Shown here: piece by piece, positions 25,901 through 39,760 of the stretch
How the letters are laid out: each line of letters opens with the position of its first letter
Position numbering within the stretch: position 1 is the first letter of the stretch
NCBI GenBank assembly: GCA_030762895.1
Contig: JAUPTC010000179.1
Span: 1 to 64,000 of the forward strand
Reading direction: 5' to 3'
Length of the DNA: 64,000 bases
Source: Sophora flavescens
Lineage: Eukaryota > Streptophyta > Magnoliopsida > Fabales > Fabaceae
Program-made: the position numbers and the translations under genes
Notes under the pieces: generated by a model
Database searches by the model: none
What the model saw: only the letters and a program-made list of their open reading frames with translations
What the model was told of the DNA's origin: nothing

Positions 25901-28900
25901 CATTAACCAGTTCTTTTAACAACTGAAGTAAAGGTGATTGATTTTCGCAGTTCTTTAAACACGTTAAAGTGATTTTTTTAACCAAGTAAAGGTGATTGAT
26001 TTTTGTGAGCCACGTCAGTTCTTTAAACAGCGGCGTTAAAGTGAACCTTTAACCAGTTCTTTTAACAAGCGAAGTAAAGGTGATTGATTTTTAGTGAGCC
26101 ACTTTAACGTCAGTTCTTTAAACAAGCGGCGTTAAAGTGAACCTTTAACCATTCTTTTAACACGAAGTAAAGGTGATTGATTTTTAGTGAGCCACTTTTA
26201 ACGTCATTCTTTAAACAAGCGGCGTTAAAGTGAACCTTTAACCAGTTCTTTTAACAACGAAGTAAAGGTGATTGATTTTTAGTGAGCCACTTTTAACGTC
26301 AGTTCTTTAAACAAGCGGCGTTAAAGTGAACCTTTAACCAGTTCTTTTAACAAGCGAAGTAAAGGTGATTGATTTTTAGTGAGCCACTTTAACGTCAGTT
26401 CTTTAAACAAGCGGCGTTAAAGTGAACTTAACCAGTTCTTTTAACACGAAGTAAAGGTGATTGATTTTTAGTGAGCCACTTTAACGTCAGTTCTTTAAAC
26501 AAGCGGCGTTAAAGTGAACCTTTAACCAGTTCTTTTAACAACGAAGTAAAGGTGATTGATTTCTAGTGAGCCACTTTAGCGTCAGTTCTTTAAACAAGCG
26601 GCGTTAAAGTGAACCTTTAACCAGTTCTTTTAACAACGAAGTAAAGGTGATTGATTTTTAGTGAGCCACTTTTAGCGTCAGTTCTTTAAACAAGCGGCGT
26701 TAAAAGTGAACCTTTAACCAGTTCTTTTAACAACTGAAGTAAAGGTGATTGATTTTTAGTGAGCCACTTTTGCGTCAGTTCTTTAAACAATGGCGTTAAA
26801 GTGAACCTTTAACCGGTTCTTTTAACAACGAAGTAAAGGTGATTGATTTTTAGTGAGCCACTTTACGTCAGTTCTTTAAACAAGCGGCGTTAAAGTGAAC
26901 CTTTAACCAGTTCTTTTAACAACGAAGTAAAGGTGATTGATTTTTAGTGAGCCACTTTTAACGTCAGTTCTTTAAACAAGCGGCGTTAAAGTGAACTTTA
27001 ACCAGTTCTTTTAACAAGCGAAGTAAAAGGTGATTGATTTTTAGTGAGCCACTTTTAACGTCAGTTCTTTAAACAAGCGGCGTTAAAGTGAACCTTTAAC
27101 GATTCTTTTAACACGAAGTAAAGGTGATTGATTTTTAGTGAGCCACTTTTAACGTCAGTTCTTTAAACAAGGCGTTAAAGTGAACCTTTAACTGATTCTT
27201 TTAACACGAAGTAAAGGTGATTGATTTTTAGTGAGCCACTTTTAACGTCAGTTCTTTAAACAAGCGGCGTTAAAGTGAACCTTTAACCAGTTCTTTTAAC
27301 ACGAAGTAAAGGTGATTGATTTTAGTGAGCCACTTTTACGTCAGTTCTTTAAACAACGGCGTTAAAGTGAACCTTTAACCGGTTCTTTTAACACGAAGTA
27401 AAGGTGATTGATTTTTAGTGAGCCATTTAACGTCAGTTCTTTAAACAAGCGGCGTTAAAGTGAACCTTAACGATTCTTTTAACACGAAGTAAAGGTGATT
27501 GATTTTTAGTGAGCCACTTTAACGTCAGTTCTTTAAACAACGGCGTTAAAGTGAACCTAACCAGTTCTTTTAACAGCGAAGTAAAGGTGATTGATTTTTA
27601 GTGAGCCACTTTAACGTCATTCTTTAAACAAGCGGCGTTAAAAGTGAACCTTTAACCAGTTCTTTTAACAACTGAAGTAAAGGTGATTGATTTTTAGTGA
27701 GCCACTTTTAACGTCAGTTCTTTAAACAAGCGGCGTTAAAAGTGAACACATTCTTTTAACAAGCGAAGTAAAGGTGATTGATTTTTAGTGAGCCACTTTT
27801 AACGTCAGTTCTTTAAACAGCGGCGTTAAAGTGAACCTTTAACCAGTTCTTTTAACAAGCGAAGTAAAGGTGATTGATTTTTAGTGAGCCACTTTAACGT
27901 CAGTTCTTTAAACAAGCGGCGTTAAAAGTGAACCTTTAACCAGTTCTTTTAACAACGAAGTAAAGGTGATTGATTTTTAGTGAGCCACTTTAACGTCAGT
28001 TCTTTAAACAACGGCGTTAAAGTGAACCTAAGTTCTTTTAACAACGAAGTAAAGGTGATTGATTTTTAGTGAGCCACTTAACGTCAGTTCTTTAAACAAG
28101 CGGCGTTAAAGTGAACCTTTAACCAGTTCTTTTAACACGAAGTAAAGGTGATTGATTTTTAGTGAGCCACTTTTAACGTCAGTTCTTTAAACAACGGCGT
28201 TAAAGTGAACTTTAACCATTCTTTTAACAAGCGAAGTAAAGGTGATTGATTTTTAGTGAGCCACTTTTAACGTCAGTTCTTTAAACAAGCGGCGTTAAAA
28301 GTGAACCTTTAACCATTCTTTTAACAACTGAAGTAAAGGTGATTGATTTTTGTGAGCCACTTTTAACGTCAGTTCTTTAAACACGGCGTTAAAGTGAACC
28401 TTTAACCAGTTCTTTTAACAAGCGAAGTAAAGGTGATTGATTTTTAGTGAGCCACTTTAGCGTCAGTTCTTTAAACAGCGGCGTTAAAGTGAACCTTTAA
28501 CCAGTTCTTTTAACAAGTAAAGGTGATTGATTTTTAGTGAGCCACTTTAACGTCAGTTCTTTAAACAAGCGGCGTTAAAGTGAACCTTTAACCAGTTCTT
28601 TTAACACGAAGTAAAGGTGATTGATTTTAGTGAGCCACTTTAGCGTCAGTTCTTTAAACACGGCGTTAAAAGTGAACCTTTAACCAGTTCTTTTAACAAC
28701 GAAGTAAAGGTGATTGATTTTTAGTGAGCCACTTTTAACGTCAGTTCTTTAAACAAGCGGCGTTAAAGTGAACCTTTAACCAGTTCTTTTAACAAGCGAA
28801 GTAAAGGTGATTGATTTTTAGTGAGCCACTTTTAACGTCAGTTCTTTAAACAAGCGGCGTTAAAGTGAACCTTAACCAGTTCTTTTAACAACGAAGTAAA

Positions 28901-31900
28901 GGTGATTGATTTTTAGTGAGCCACTTTAACGTCATTCTTTAAACAAGCGGCGTTAAAAGTGAACCTTTAACCAGTTCTTTTAACAACGAAGTAAAGGTGA
29001 TTGATTTTTAGTGAGCCACTTTAACGTCAGTTCTTTAAACAACGGCGTTAAAGTGAACCTTTAACCAGTTCTTTTAACACGAAGTAAAGGTGATTGATTT
29101 TTAGTGAGCCACTTTAACGTCAGTTCTTTAAACAAGCGGCGTTAAAGTGAACCTTTAACCAGTTCTTTTAACACGAAGTAAAGGTGATTGATTTTTAGTG
29201 AGCCACTTTCAGCGTCAGTTCTTTAAACAAGCGGCGTTAAAAGTGAACCTTAACCAGTTCTTTTAACAAGCGAAGTAAAGGTGATTGATTTTTAGTGAGC
29301 CACTTTTAACGTCAGTTCTTTAAACAAGCGGCGTTAAAGTGAACCTTTAACTTGTTCTTTTAACACGAAGTAAAGGTGATTGATTTTTAGTGAGCCACTT
29401 TTACGTCAGTTCTTTAAACAACGGCGTTAAAAGTGAACCTTAACAGTTCTTTTAACAACGAAGTAAAGGTGATTGATTTTTAGTGAGCCACTTTTAACGT
29501 CAGTTCTTTAAACAACGGCGTTAAAGTGAACCTTTAACCGATTCTTTTAACAACGAAGTAAAGGTGATTGATTTTTAGTGAGCCACTTTAACGTCAGTTC
29601 TTTAAACAGCGGCGTTAAAGTGAACCTTTAACCGATTCTTTTAACAAGCGAAGTAAAGGTGATTGATTTTTAGTGAGCCACTTTAGCGTCAGTTCTTTAA
29701 ACAAGGCGTTAAAGTGAACTTTTAACCATTCTTTTAACAACGAAGTAAAGGTGATTGATTTTTGTGAGCCACTTTAACGTCAGTTCTTTAAACAACGGCG
29801 TTAAAAGTGAACCTTTAACCAGTTCTTTTAACAACGAAGTAAAGGTGATTGATTTTTAGTGAGCCACTTTACGTCAGTTCTTTAAACAAGCGGCGTTAAA
29901 GTGAACTTTTAACCAGTTCTTTTAACAACGAAGTAAAGGTGATTGATTTTTAGTGAGCCACTTTAACGTCAGTTCTTTAAACAGCGGCGTTAAAGTGAAC
30001 CTTTAACCAGTTCTTTTAACAAGCGAAGTAAAGGTGATTGATTTTTAGTGAGCCACTTTCAACGTCAGTTCTTTAAACAGCGGCGTTAAAAGTGAACCTT
30101 TAACTCAGTTCTTTTAACAACTGAAGTAAAGGTGATTGATTTTTAGTGAGCCACTTTTAGCGTCAGTTCTTTAAACAAGCGGCGTTAAAGTGAACCTTTA
30201 ACCAGTTCTTTTAACAACTGAAGTAAAGGTGATTGATTTTTAGTGAGCCACTTTTAACGTCAGTTCTTTAAACAAGCGGCGTTAAAAGTGAACCTTTTAA
30301 CCGGTTCTTTTAACAACTGAAGTAAAGGTGATTGATTTTTGTGAGCCACTTTAACGTCAGTTCTTTAAACAAGCGGCGTTAAAAGTGAACCTTTAACGAG
30401 TTCTTTTAACACGAAGTAAAGGTGATTGATTTTTAGTGAGCCACTTTCAACGTCAGTTCTTTAAACAGCGGCGTTAAAGTGAACCTTTAACGATTCTTTT
30501 AACAACTGAAGTAAAGGTGATTGATTTTTAGTGAGCCACTTTTAACGTCAGTTCTTTAAACAACGGCGTTAAAGTGAACCTTTAACCAGTTCTTTTAACA
30601 CGAAGTAAAGGTGATTGATTTTTGTGAGCCACTTTAACGTCAGTTCTTTAAACAAGCGGCGTTAAAGTGAACCTTTAACCATTCTTTTAACAACTGAAGT
30701 AAAGGTGATTGATTTTTAGTGAGCCACTTTAGCGTCAGTTCTTTAAACAACGGCGTTAAAGTGAACCTAACCAGTTCTTTTAACAACGAAGTAAAGGTGA
30801 TTGATTTTTAGTGAGCCACTTTTAACGTCAGTTCTTTAAACAAGCGGCGTTAAAGTGAACCTTTAACCAGTTCTTTTAACAGCGAAGTAAAGGTGATTGA
30901 TTTTTAGTGAGCCACTTTTACGTCAGTTCTTTAAACAAGCGGCGTTAAAGTGAACTTTAACCAGTTCTTTTAACACGAAGTAAAGGTGATTGATTTTTAG
31001 TGAGCCACTTTCAACGTCAGTTCTTTAAACAAGCGGCGTTAAAGTGAACCTTTAACCAGTTCTTTTAACAACGAAGTAAAGGTGATTGATTTTTAGTGAG
31101 CCACTTTAACGTCAGTTCTTTAAACAAGCGGCGTTAAAGTGAACTTTAACGATTCTTTTAACACGAAGTAAAAGGTGATTGATTTTTAGTGAGCCACTTT
31201 AACGTCAGTTCTTTAAACAGCGGCGTTAAAGTGAACCTTTAACCAGTTCTTTTAACAACGAAGTAAAGGTGATTGATTTTTAGTGAGCCACTTTAACGTC
31301 AGTTCTTTAAACAAGCGGCGTTAAAGTGAACCTTTAACCAGTTCTTTTAACAAGCGAAGTAAAGGTGATTGATTTTTAGTGAGCCACTTTAGCGTCAGTT
31401 CTTTAAACAAGCGGCGTTAAAGTGAACCTTTAACCAGTTCTTTTAACAACGAAGTAAAGGTGATTGATTTTTGTGAGCCACTTTTAACGTCAGTTCTTTA
31501 AACAAGCGGCGTTAAAAGTGAACCTTTAACCAGTTCTTTTAACAACGAAGTAAAGGTGATTGATTTTTAGTGAGCCACTTTACGTCAGTTCTTTAAACAA
31601 CGGCGTTAAAGTGAACCTTTAACCAGTTCTTTTAACAACGAAGTAAAAGGTGATTGATTTTTAGTGAGCCACTTTTAACGTCAGTTCTTTAAACAAGCGG
31701 CGTTAAAGTGAACCTTTAACCAGTTCTTTTAACAACTGAAGTAAAAGGTGATTGATTTTTAGTGAGCCACTTTTAACGTCAGTTCTTTAAACAAGCGGCG
31801 TTAAAAGTGAACCTTTAACCGGTTCTTTTAACAACTGAAGTAAAGGTGATTGATTTTTAGTGAGCCACTTTCAGCGTCAGTTCTTTAAACAAGCGGCGTT

Positions 31901-34900
31901 AAAAGTGAACCTTTAACCGGTTCTTTTAACACGAAGTAAAGGTGATTGATTTTTAGTGAGCCACTTTTAGCGTCAGTTCTTTAAACAAGCGGCGTTAAAG
32001 TGAACCTTTAACCATTCTTTTAACAACTGAAGTAAAGGTGATTGATTTTAGTGAGCCACTTTCAACGTCAGTTCTTTAAACAAGCGGCGTTAAAGTGAAC
32101 CTTTAACCAGTTCTTTTAACAACTGAAGTAAAGGTGATTGATTTTTTAGTGAGCCACTTTTAGCGTCAGTTCTTTAAACAACCGGCGTTAAAAGTGAACT
32201 AACCAGTTCTTTTAACAACGAAGTAAAGGTGATTGATTTTTAGTGAGCCACTTTCAACGTCAGTTCTTTAAACAAGCGGCGTTAAAAGTGAACCTTTAAC
32301 CATTCTTTTAACAACGAAGTAAAGGTGATTGATTTTTAGTGAGCCACTTTCAGCGTCAGTTCTTTAAACACGGCGTTAAAGTGAACCTTTAACCAGTTCT
32401 TTTAACAACGAAGTAAAGGTGATTGATTTTTAGTGAGCCACTTTAACGTCAGTTCTTTAAACAAGCGGCGTTAAAGTGAACCTTTAACCAGTTCTTTTAA
32501 CAGAAGTAAAGGTGATTGATTTTTTAGTGAGCCACTTTAACGTCAGTTCTTTAAACAAGCGGCGTTAAAGTGAACCCGGTTCTTTTAACAACTGAAGTAA
32601 AGGTGATTGATTTTTAGTGAGCCACTTTCAACGTCAGTTCTTTAAACAAGCGGCGTTAAAGTGAACCTTTAACCAGTTCTTTTAACAACGAAGTAAAGGT
32701 GATTGATTTTTAGTGAGCCACTTTAGCGTCAGTTCTTTAAACAACGGCGTTAAAGTGAACCTTTAACCAGTTCTTTTAACAACGAAGTAAAGGTGATTGA
32801 TTTTCTAGTGAGCCACTTTCAACGTCAGTTCTTTAAACAAGCGGCGTTAAAGTGAACCTTTAACCAGTTCTTTTAACAACCGAAGTAAAAGGTGATTGAT
32901 TTTTTAGTGAGCCACTTTTAACGTCAGTTCTTTAAACAAGCGGCGTTAAAGTGAACCTTTAACCGGTTCTTTTAACAACTGAAGTAAAGGTGATTGATTT
33001 TTAGTGAGCCACTTTCAGCGTCAGTTCTTTAAACAAGCGGCGTTAAAAGTGAACCTTTAACCAGTTCTTTTAACAACTGAAGTAAAGGTGATTGATTTTT
33101 AGTGAGCCACTTTAACGTCAGTTCTTTAAACAAGCGGCGTTAAAGTGAACCTTTAACCAGTTCTTTTAACAACGAAGTAAAGGTGATTGATTTTTTAGTG
33201 AGCCACTTTCAACGTCAGTTCTTTAAACAAGCGGCGTTAAAAGTGAACCTTTAACATTCTTTTAACACGAAGTAAAGGTGATTGATTTTTAGTGAGCCAC
33301 TTTAACGTCAGTTCTTTAAACAAGCGGCGTTAAAGTGAACCTTTAACCAGTTCTTTTAACAACGAAGTAAAAGGTGGTTGATGTGTTAGTGAGCCACTTT
33401 AACGTCAGTTCTTTAAACAACGGCGTTAAAGTGACCTTTAACCGGTTCTTTTAACACGAAGTAAAAGGTGATTGATTTTTGTGAGCCACTTTCAACGTCA
33501 GTTCTTTAAACAGCGGCGTTAAAGTGACCTTTAACCAGTTCTTTTAACAACTGAAGTAAAGGTGATTGATTTTTAGTGAGCCACTTTCAACGTCAGTTCT
33601 TTAAACAAGCGGCGTTAAAGTGAACCTTTAACCAGTTCTTTTAACACGAAGTAAAGCTGATTGATTTTCTAGTGAGCCACTTTCAACGTCAGTTCTTTAA
33701 ACACCGGCGTTAAGTGAACCAACGGTTCTTTTAACAACGAAGTAAAGGTGATTGATTTTTTAGTGAGCCACTTTCAACGTCAGTTCTTTAAACACGGCGT
33801 TAAAGTGAACCTTTAACCAGTTCTTTTAACACGAAGTAAAGGTGATTGATTTTTAGTGAGCCACTTTCAACGTCAGTTCTTTAAACAGCGGCGTTAAAGT
33901 GAACCTTTAACCGGTTCTTTTAACCGAAGTAAAGGTGATTGATTTCTAGTGAGCCACTTTAACGTCAGTTCTTTAAACACGGCGTTAAAGTGAACCTTTA
34001 ACCAGTTCTTTTAACACGAAGTAAAGGTGATTGATTTTTAGTGAGCCACTTTAACGTCAGTTCTTTAAACAACGGCGTTAAAGTGAACTTAACCAGTTCT
34101 TTTAACACGAAGTAAAGGTGATTGATTTTTAGTGAGCCACTTTAACGTCAGTTCTTTAAACACGGCGTTAAAGTGAACCTTTAACCTTCTTTTAACACGA
34201 AGTAAAGGTGATTGATTTTTAGTGAGCCACTTTCAGCGTCAGTTCTTTAAACAAGCGGCGTTAAAGTGAACCTTTAACTCAGTTCTTTTAACAACGAAGT
34301 AAAGGTGATTGATTTTTAGTGAGCCACTTTCACGTCAGTTCTTTAAACAGCGGCGTTAAAGTGAACCTTTAACCAGTTCTTTTAACAACGAAGTAAAGGT
34401 GATTGATTTTTAGTGAGCCACTTTCAACGTCAGTTCTTTAAACACGGCGTTAAAGTGAACCTTTAACCGGTTCTTTTAACACGAAGTAAAGGTGATTGAT
34501 TTTTAGTGAGCCACTTTCAACGTCAGTTCTTTAAACAACGGCGTTAAAGTGAACCTTTAACCGTTCTTTTAACAACTGAAGTAAAGGTGATTGATTTTTA
34601 GTGAGCCACTTTAGCGTCAGTTCTTTAAACAAGCGGCGTTAAAGTGAACCTTTAACCAGTTCTTTTAACACGAAGTAAAAGGTGATTGATTTTTAGTGAG
34701 CCACTTTCAACGTCAGTTCTTTAAACAACGGCGTTAAAGTGAACCTTTAACATTCTTTTAACAACGAAGTAAAGGTGATTGATTTTAGTGAGCCACTTTC
34801 AACGTCAGTTCTTTAAACAAGCGGCGTTAAAGTGAACCTTTAACCTTCTTTTAACAACTGAAGTAAAGGTGATTGATTTTTAGTGAGCCACTTTCAACGT

Positions 34901-37900
34901 CAGTTCTTTAAACAACGGCGTTAAAGTGAACCTTTAACCAGTTCTTTTAACAACTGAAGTAAAGGTGATTGATTTTTAGTGAGCCACTTTCAACGTCAGT
35001 TCTTTAAACAAGCGGCGTTAAAGTGAACTTTAACCATTCTTTTAACAACGAAGTAAAAGGTGATTGATTTTTAGTGAGCCACTTTCAACGTCAGTTCTTT
35101 AAACAACGGCGTTAAAGTGAACCTTTAACCAGTTCTTTTAACAACTGAAGTAAAGGTGATTGATTTTTAGTGAGCCACTTTCAACGTCAGTTCTTTAAAC
35201 AACGGCGTTAAAGTGAACCTTTAACCAGTTCTTTTAACACGAAGTAAAGGTGATTGATTTTTTAGTGAGCCACTTTAACGTCAGTTCTTTAAACAAGCGG
35301 CGTTAAAGTGAACCTTTAACCAGTTCTTTTAACAACGAAGTAAAGGTGATTGATTTTTTAGTGAGCCACTTTTAACGTCAGTTCTTTAAACAACGGCGTT
35401 AAAGTGAACCTTTAACCAGTTCTTTTAACACGAAGTAAAGGTGATTGATTTTTAGTGAGCCACTTTCAACGTCAGTTCTTTAAACAACGGCGTTAAAGTG
35501 AACCTTTAACTATTCTTTTAACAACGAAGTAAAAGGTGATTGATTTTTAGTGAGCCACTTTCAACGTCATTCTTTAAACAAGCGGCGTTAAAGTGAACCT
35601 TTAACCCAGTTCTTTTAACACGAAGTAAAGGTGATTGATTTTTAGTGAGCCACTTTAACGTCAGTTCTTTAAACAACGGCGTTAAAGTGAACCTTTAACC
35701 AGTTCTTTTAACAACGAAGTAAAGGTGATTGATTTTTAGTGAGCCACTTTCAACGTCAGTTCTTTAAACAAGCGGCGTTAAAGTGAACCTTTAACCAGTT
35801 CTTTTAACAACGAAGTAAAGGTGATTGATTTTTTAGTGAGCCACTTTAACGTCAGTTCTTTAAACAAGCGACGTTAAAGTGAACCTTTAACCGGTTCTTT
35901 TAACAACGAAGTAAAGGTGATTGATTTTTAGTGAGCCACTTTCAACGTCATTCTTTAAACAAGCGGCGTTAAAGTGAACCTTTAACCAGTTCTTTTAACA
36001 ACGAAAAAGGTGATTGATTTTTTAGTGAGCCACTTTCAACGTCAGTTCTTTAAACAACGGCGTTAAAGTGAACCTTTAACCAGTTCTTTTAACACTGAAG
36101 TAAAGGTGATTGATTTTTAGTGAGCCACTTTTACGTCAGTTCTTTAAACAAGCGGCGTTAAAGTGAACCTTTAACCAGTTCTTTTAACAACTGAAGTAAA
36201 GGTGATTGATTTTTGTGAGCCACTTTACGATTCTTTAAACAAGCGGCGTTAAAGTGAACCTTTAACCAGTTCTTTTAACAACTGAAGTAAAGGTGATTGA
36301 TTTTTAGTGAGCCATTTTACGTCAGTTCTTTAAACAAGCGGCGTTAAAGTGAACCTTTAACCAGTTCTTTTAACAAGCGAAGTAAAGGTGATTGATTTTA
36401 GTGAGCCACTTTCAACGTCATTCTTTAAACAAGCGGCGTTAAAGTGAACCTTTAACCAGTTCTTTTAACAACTGAAGTAAAGGTGATTGATTTTTAGTGA
36501 GCCACTTTCAACGTCAGTTCTTTAAACAAGCGGCGTTAAAGTGAACCTTTAACCAGTTCTTTTAACAACTGAAGTAAAGGTGATTGATTTTTAGTGAGCC
36601 ACTTTAACGTCAGTTCTTTAAACAACGGCGTTAAAGTGAACCTTTAACCGGTTCTTTTAACAACTGAAGTAAAGGTGATTGATTTTCTAGTGAGCCACTT
36701 TCAACGTCAGTTCTTTAAACAAGCGACGTTAAAGTGAACCTTTAACCAGTTCTTTTAACAACTCAAGTAAGGGTGATTAATTTTTTAGTGAGCCACTTTC
36801 AACGTCAGTTCTTTAAACAACGGCGTTAAAGTGAACCTTTAACTTCTTTTTAACAACTGAAGTAAAAGGTGATTGATTTTTAGTGAGCCACTTTCAACGT
36901 CAGTTCTTTAAACAAGCGGCGTTAAAGTGAACCTTTAACCGGTTCTTTTAACAACTGAAGTAAAGGTGATTGATTTTTAGTGAGCCACTTTCAACGTCAG
37001 TTCTTTAAACAAGCGGCGTTAAAGTGAACCTTTAACCAGTTCTTTTAACAACGAAGTAAAAGGTGATTGATTTTTAGTGAGCCACTTTCAACGTCAGTTC
37101 TTTAAACAAGCGGCGTTAAAGTGAACTTTTAACCAGTTCTTTTAACAACTGAAGTAAAGGTGATTGATTTTTAGTGAGCCACTTTCAACGTCAGTTCTTT
37201 AAACAACGACGTTAAAGTGAACCTTTAACTCAGTTCTTTTAACAACTGAAGTAAAGGTGATTGATTTTTAGTGAGCCACTTTCAACGTCAGTTCTTTAAA
37301 CAACGGCGTTAAAGTGAACTTTTAACCAGTTCTTTTAACAACTGAAGTAAAGGTGGATTGATTTTTTAGTGAGCCATTTTCACGCCAGTTATTTAAACAA
37401 CGGCGTTAAAGTGAACCTTTAACCGGTTCTTTTAACAACGAAGTAAAGGTGATTGATTTTTTGTGAGCCACTTTTAACGTCAGTTCTTTAAACAACGGCG
37501 TTAAAGTGAACCTTTAACTCAGTTCTTTTAACAAGAAGTAAAGGTGATTGATTTTTAGTGAGTCATTTTCAACGTCAGTTCTTTAAACAACGGCGTTAAA
37601 GTGAACCTTTAACTCAGTTCTTTTAACAACGAAGTAAATGTGTTTGATTTTCTAGTGAGCCATTTTCAACGTCAGTTCTTTAAACAACGGCGTTAAAGTG
37701 AACCTTTAACTTCAGTTCTTTTAACAACGAAGTAAAGGTGATTGATTTTCTAATGAGCCACTTTCAACGTCAGTTCTTTAAACAACGGCGTTAAAGTGAA
37801 CCTTTAACCAGTTCTTTTAACAACTGAAGTAAAGGTGATTGATTTTTAGTGAGCCACTTTCAGCGTCAGTTCTTTAAACAACGACGTTAAAGTGAACCTT

Positions 37901-39180
37901 TAACCAGTTCTTTTATCAACTGATGTAAAAGGTGATTTATTTTTAGTGAGCCACTTTCAACGTCAGTTCTTTAAACAACCGGCGTTAAAGTGAACCTTTA
38001 ACTTCTTTTAACTAAAAGGTGATTGATTTTTAGTGAGCCACTTTCAACGCGTTCTTTAAACAACGTTAAAGTGAACCTTTAACCAGTTCTTTTAACAACT
38101 TAAGTAAAAGGTGATTGATTTTTAGTGAGCCACTTTAGCGTCAGTTCTTTAAACAACGGCGTTAAAAGTGAACCTTTAACCAGTTCTTTTAACAACTGAA
38201 GTAAAGGTGATTGAGTTTTTTAGTGAGCCACTTTCAACGTCAGTTCTTTAAACAAGATACGTTAAGAGTGAACCTTTAACTCAGTTCTTTTAACAACGAA
38301 GTAAAAGGTGATTGATTTTTAGTTAGCCACTTACAACGTCAGTTCTATAAACAACGGCGTTAAAGTGAACCTTTAACTCAGTTCTTTTAACAATGAAGTA
38401 AAGGTGATTGATTTTTTAGTGAGCCACTTTCACGAGTTCTTTAAACAACGGCGTTAAAGTGAACCTTTAACCAGTTCTTTTAACAACTGAAGTAAAGGTG
38501 ATTGATTTTTAGTGAGCCACTTTAACGTTAGTTCTTTAAACAAGCGACGTTAAAGTGAACCTAACGTTCTTTTAACAATGAAGTAAAGGTGATTGATTTT
38601 TGTGAGCCACATTCAACGTCAGTTCTTTAAACAACTGACGTTTAAAGTGAACCTTTAACTCAGTTCTTTTAACAACTGAAGTAAAGGTGATTGTTTGTCT
38701 AGTGAGCCACTTTCAACGTCAGTTCTTTAAACAATCGGCGTTAAAGGAACCTTTAACCGGTTCTTTTAACAACTGAAGTAAAGGTGATTGATTTTTAGTG
38801 AGCCACTTTCAACGTCAGTTCTTTAAACCGGCGTTAAAGTGAACCTTTAACCAGTTCTTTTAACAACAAGTAAAGGTGATTGATTTTCTAGTGAGCCACT
38901 TTCAACGTCAGTACTTTAAACAGCGACGTTAAAAGTGACCTTTAACTTTAGTTCATTTAACAACTGAAGTAAAGGTGATTGATTTTTTGTGAGCCACTTT
39001 AACGTCAGTTCTTTAAACAAGCGGCGTTAAAGTGAACCTTTAACCGGTTCTTTTAACAACTGAAGTAAAGGTGATTGATTTTTTATGAGCCATTTTCACG
39101 TCAGTTCTTTAAACAACGGCGTTAAAGTGAACCTTTAACCGGTTCTTTTAACCGAAGTAAAGGTGATTGATTTGTAGTGA
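17000..39180 (+). repeat. Compact ~95 bp satellite subfamily block
   Basis: Monomers here are mostly 94-96 bp (for example GTGAG at 19326, 19422, 19516). Compared with the full unit, the right arm of palindrome A reads AAGCGGCGTTAAAGTG or ACGGCGTTAAAGTG instead of AACTGACGTTAAAAGTG. The left arm of B is shortened from ACTTCAGTT to ACCAGTT, and its right arm from AACTGAAG to ACGAAG or AACGAAG. Four-base A and T runs are often three bases long. The left arm of A (AACGTCAGTT) stays intact, so the hairpin is lost asymmetrically. The pattern is very uniform over more than 20 kb. It may be a real derived subfamily or a systematic long-read consensus error. Confidence 0.85.
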
Positions 39181-39259
39181 GTAACTTTTAACGTCAGTTC
39201 TTTAAACAACTGACGTTAACAGTGAACCTTTTAACTTCAGTTCTTTTAACAACTGAAGT

Positions 39260-39760
39260 AAAGGGTGATTGATTTTCTAGTGAGCCATTTTCAACGTCAG
39301 TTCTTTAAACAACTGACGTTAAAACTGAACCTTTTAACTTCAGTTCTTTTAACAACTGAAGTAAAGGGTGATTGATTTTCTAGTCAGCCAATTTCAACGT
39401 CAGTTCTTTAAACAACTGACGTTAAAAGTGAAACTTTTAACTTCAGTTCTTTTAACAACTGAAGTAATAGGTGATTGATTTTCTAATGAGCCACTTTCAA
39501 CGTCAGTTCTTTAAACAACTGACGTTAAAAGTGAACCTTTTAACTTCAGTTGTTTTAACAACTGAAGTAAAAGGTGATTGATTTTCTAGTGAGCCACTTT
39601 CAACGTCAGTTCTTTAAACAACTACCGTTAAAAGTGATCCTTTTAACTTCAGTTCTTTTACCAACTGAAGTAAAAGGTGATTGATTTTCTAGTGAGCCAC
39701 TTTCAACGTCAGTTCTTTAAACAACTGACGTTAAAATTGAACCGTTTAACTTCAGTTCTT
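39260..39760 (+). repeat. Multi-monomer duplication, copy 1
   Basis: This run carries rare variants in a fixed order: GCCATTTTCAACG, TTAAAACTGAACC, TAGTCAGCCAATTT (39381), AGTAATAGG, GTGATCC, TACCAACTG (about 39659) and AACCGTTTAAC (about 39740). The same markers recur in the same order at about 41000-41360. The offset is 1713 bp at the first marker and 1610 bp at later ones, a difference of exactly one 103-bp monomer, so one copy gained or lost a unit. Confidence 0.8.
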
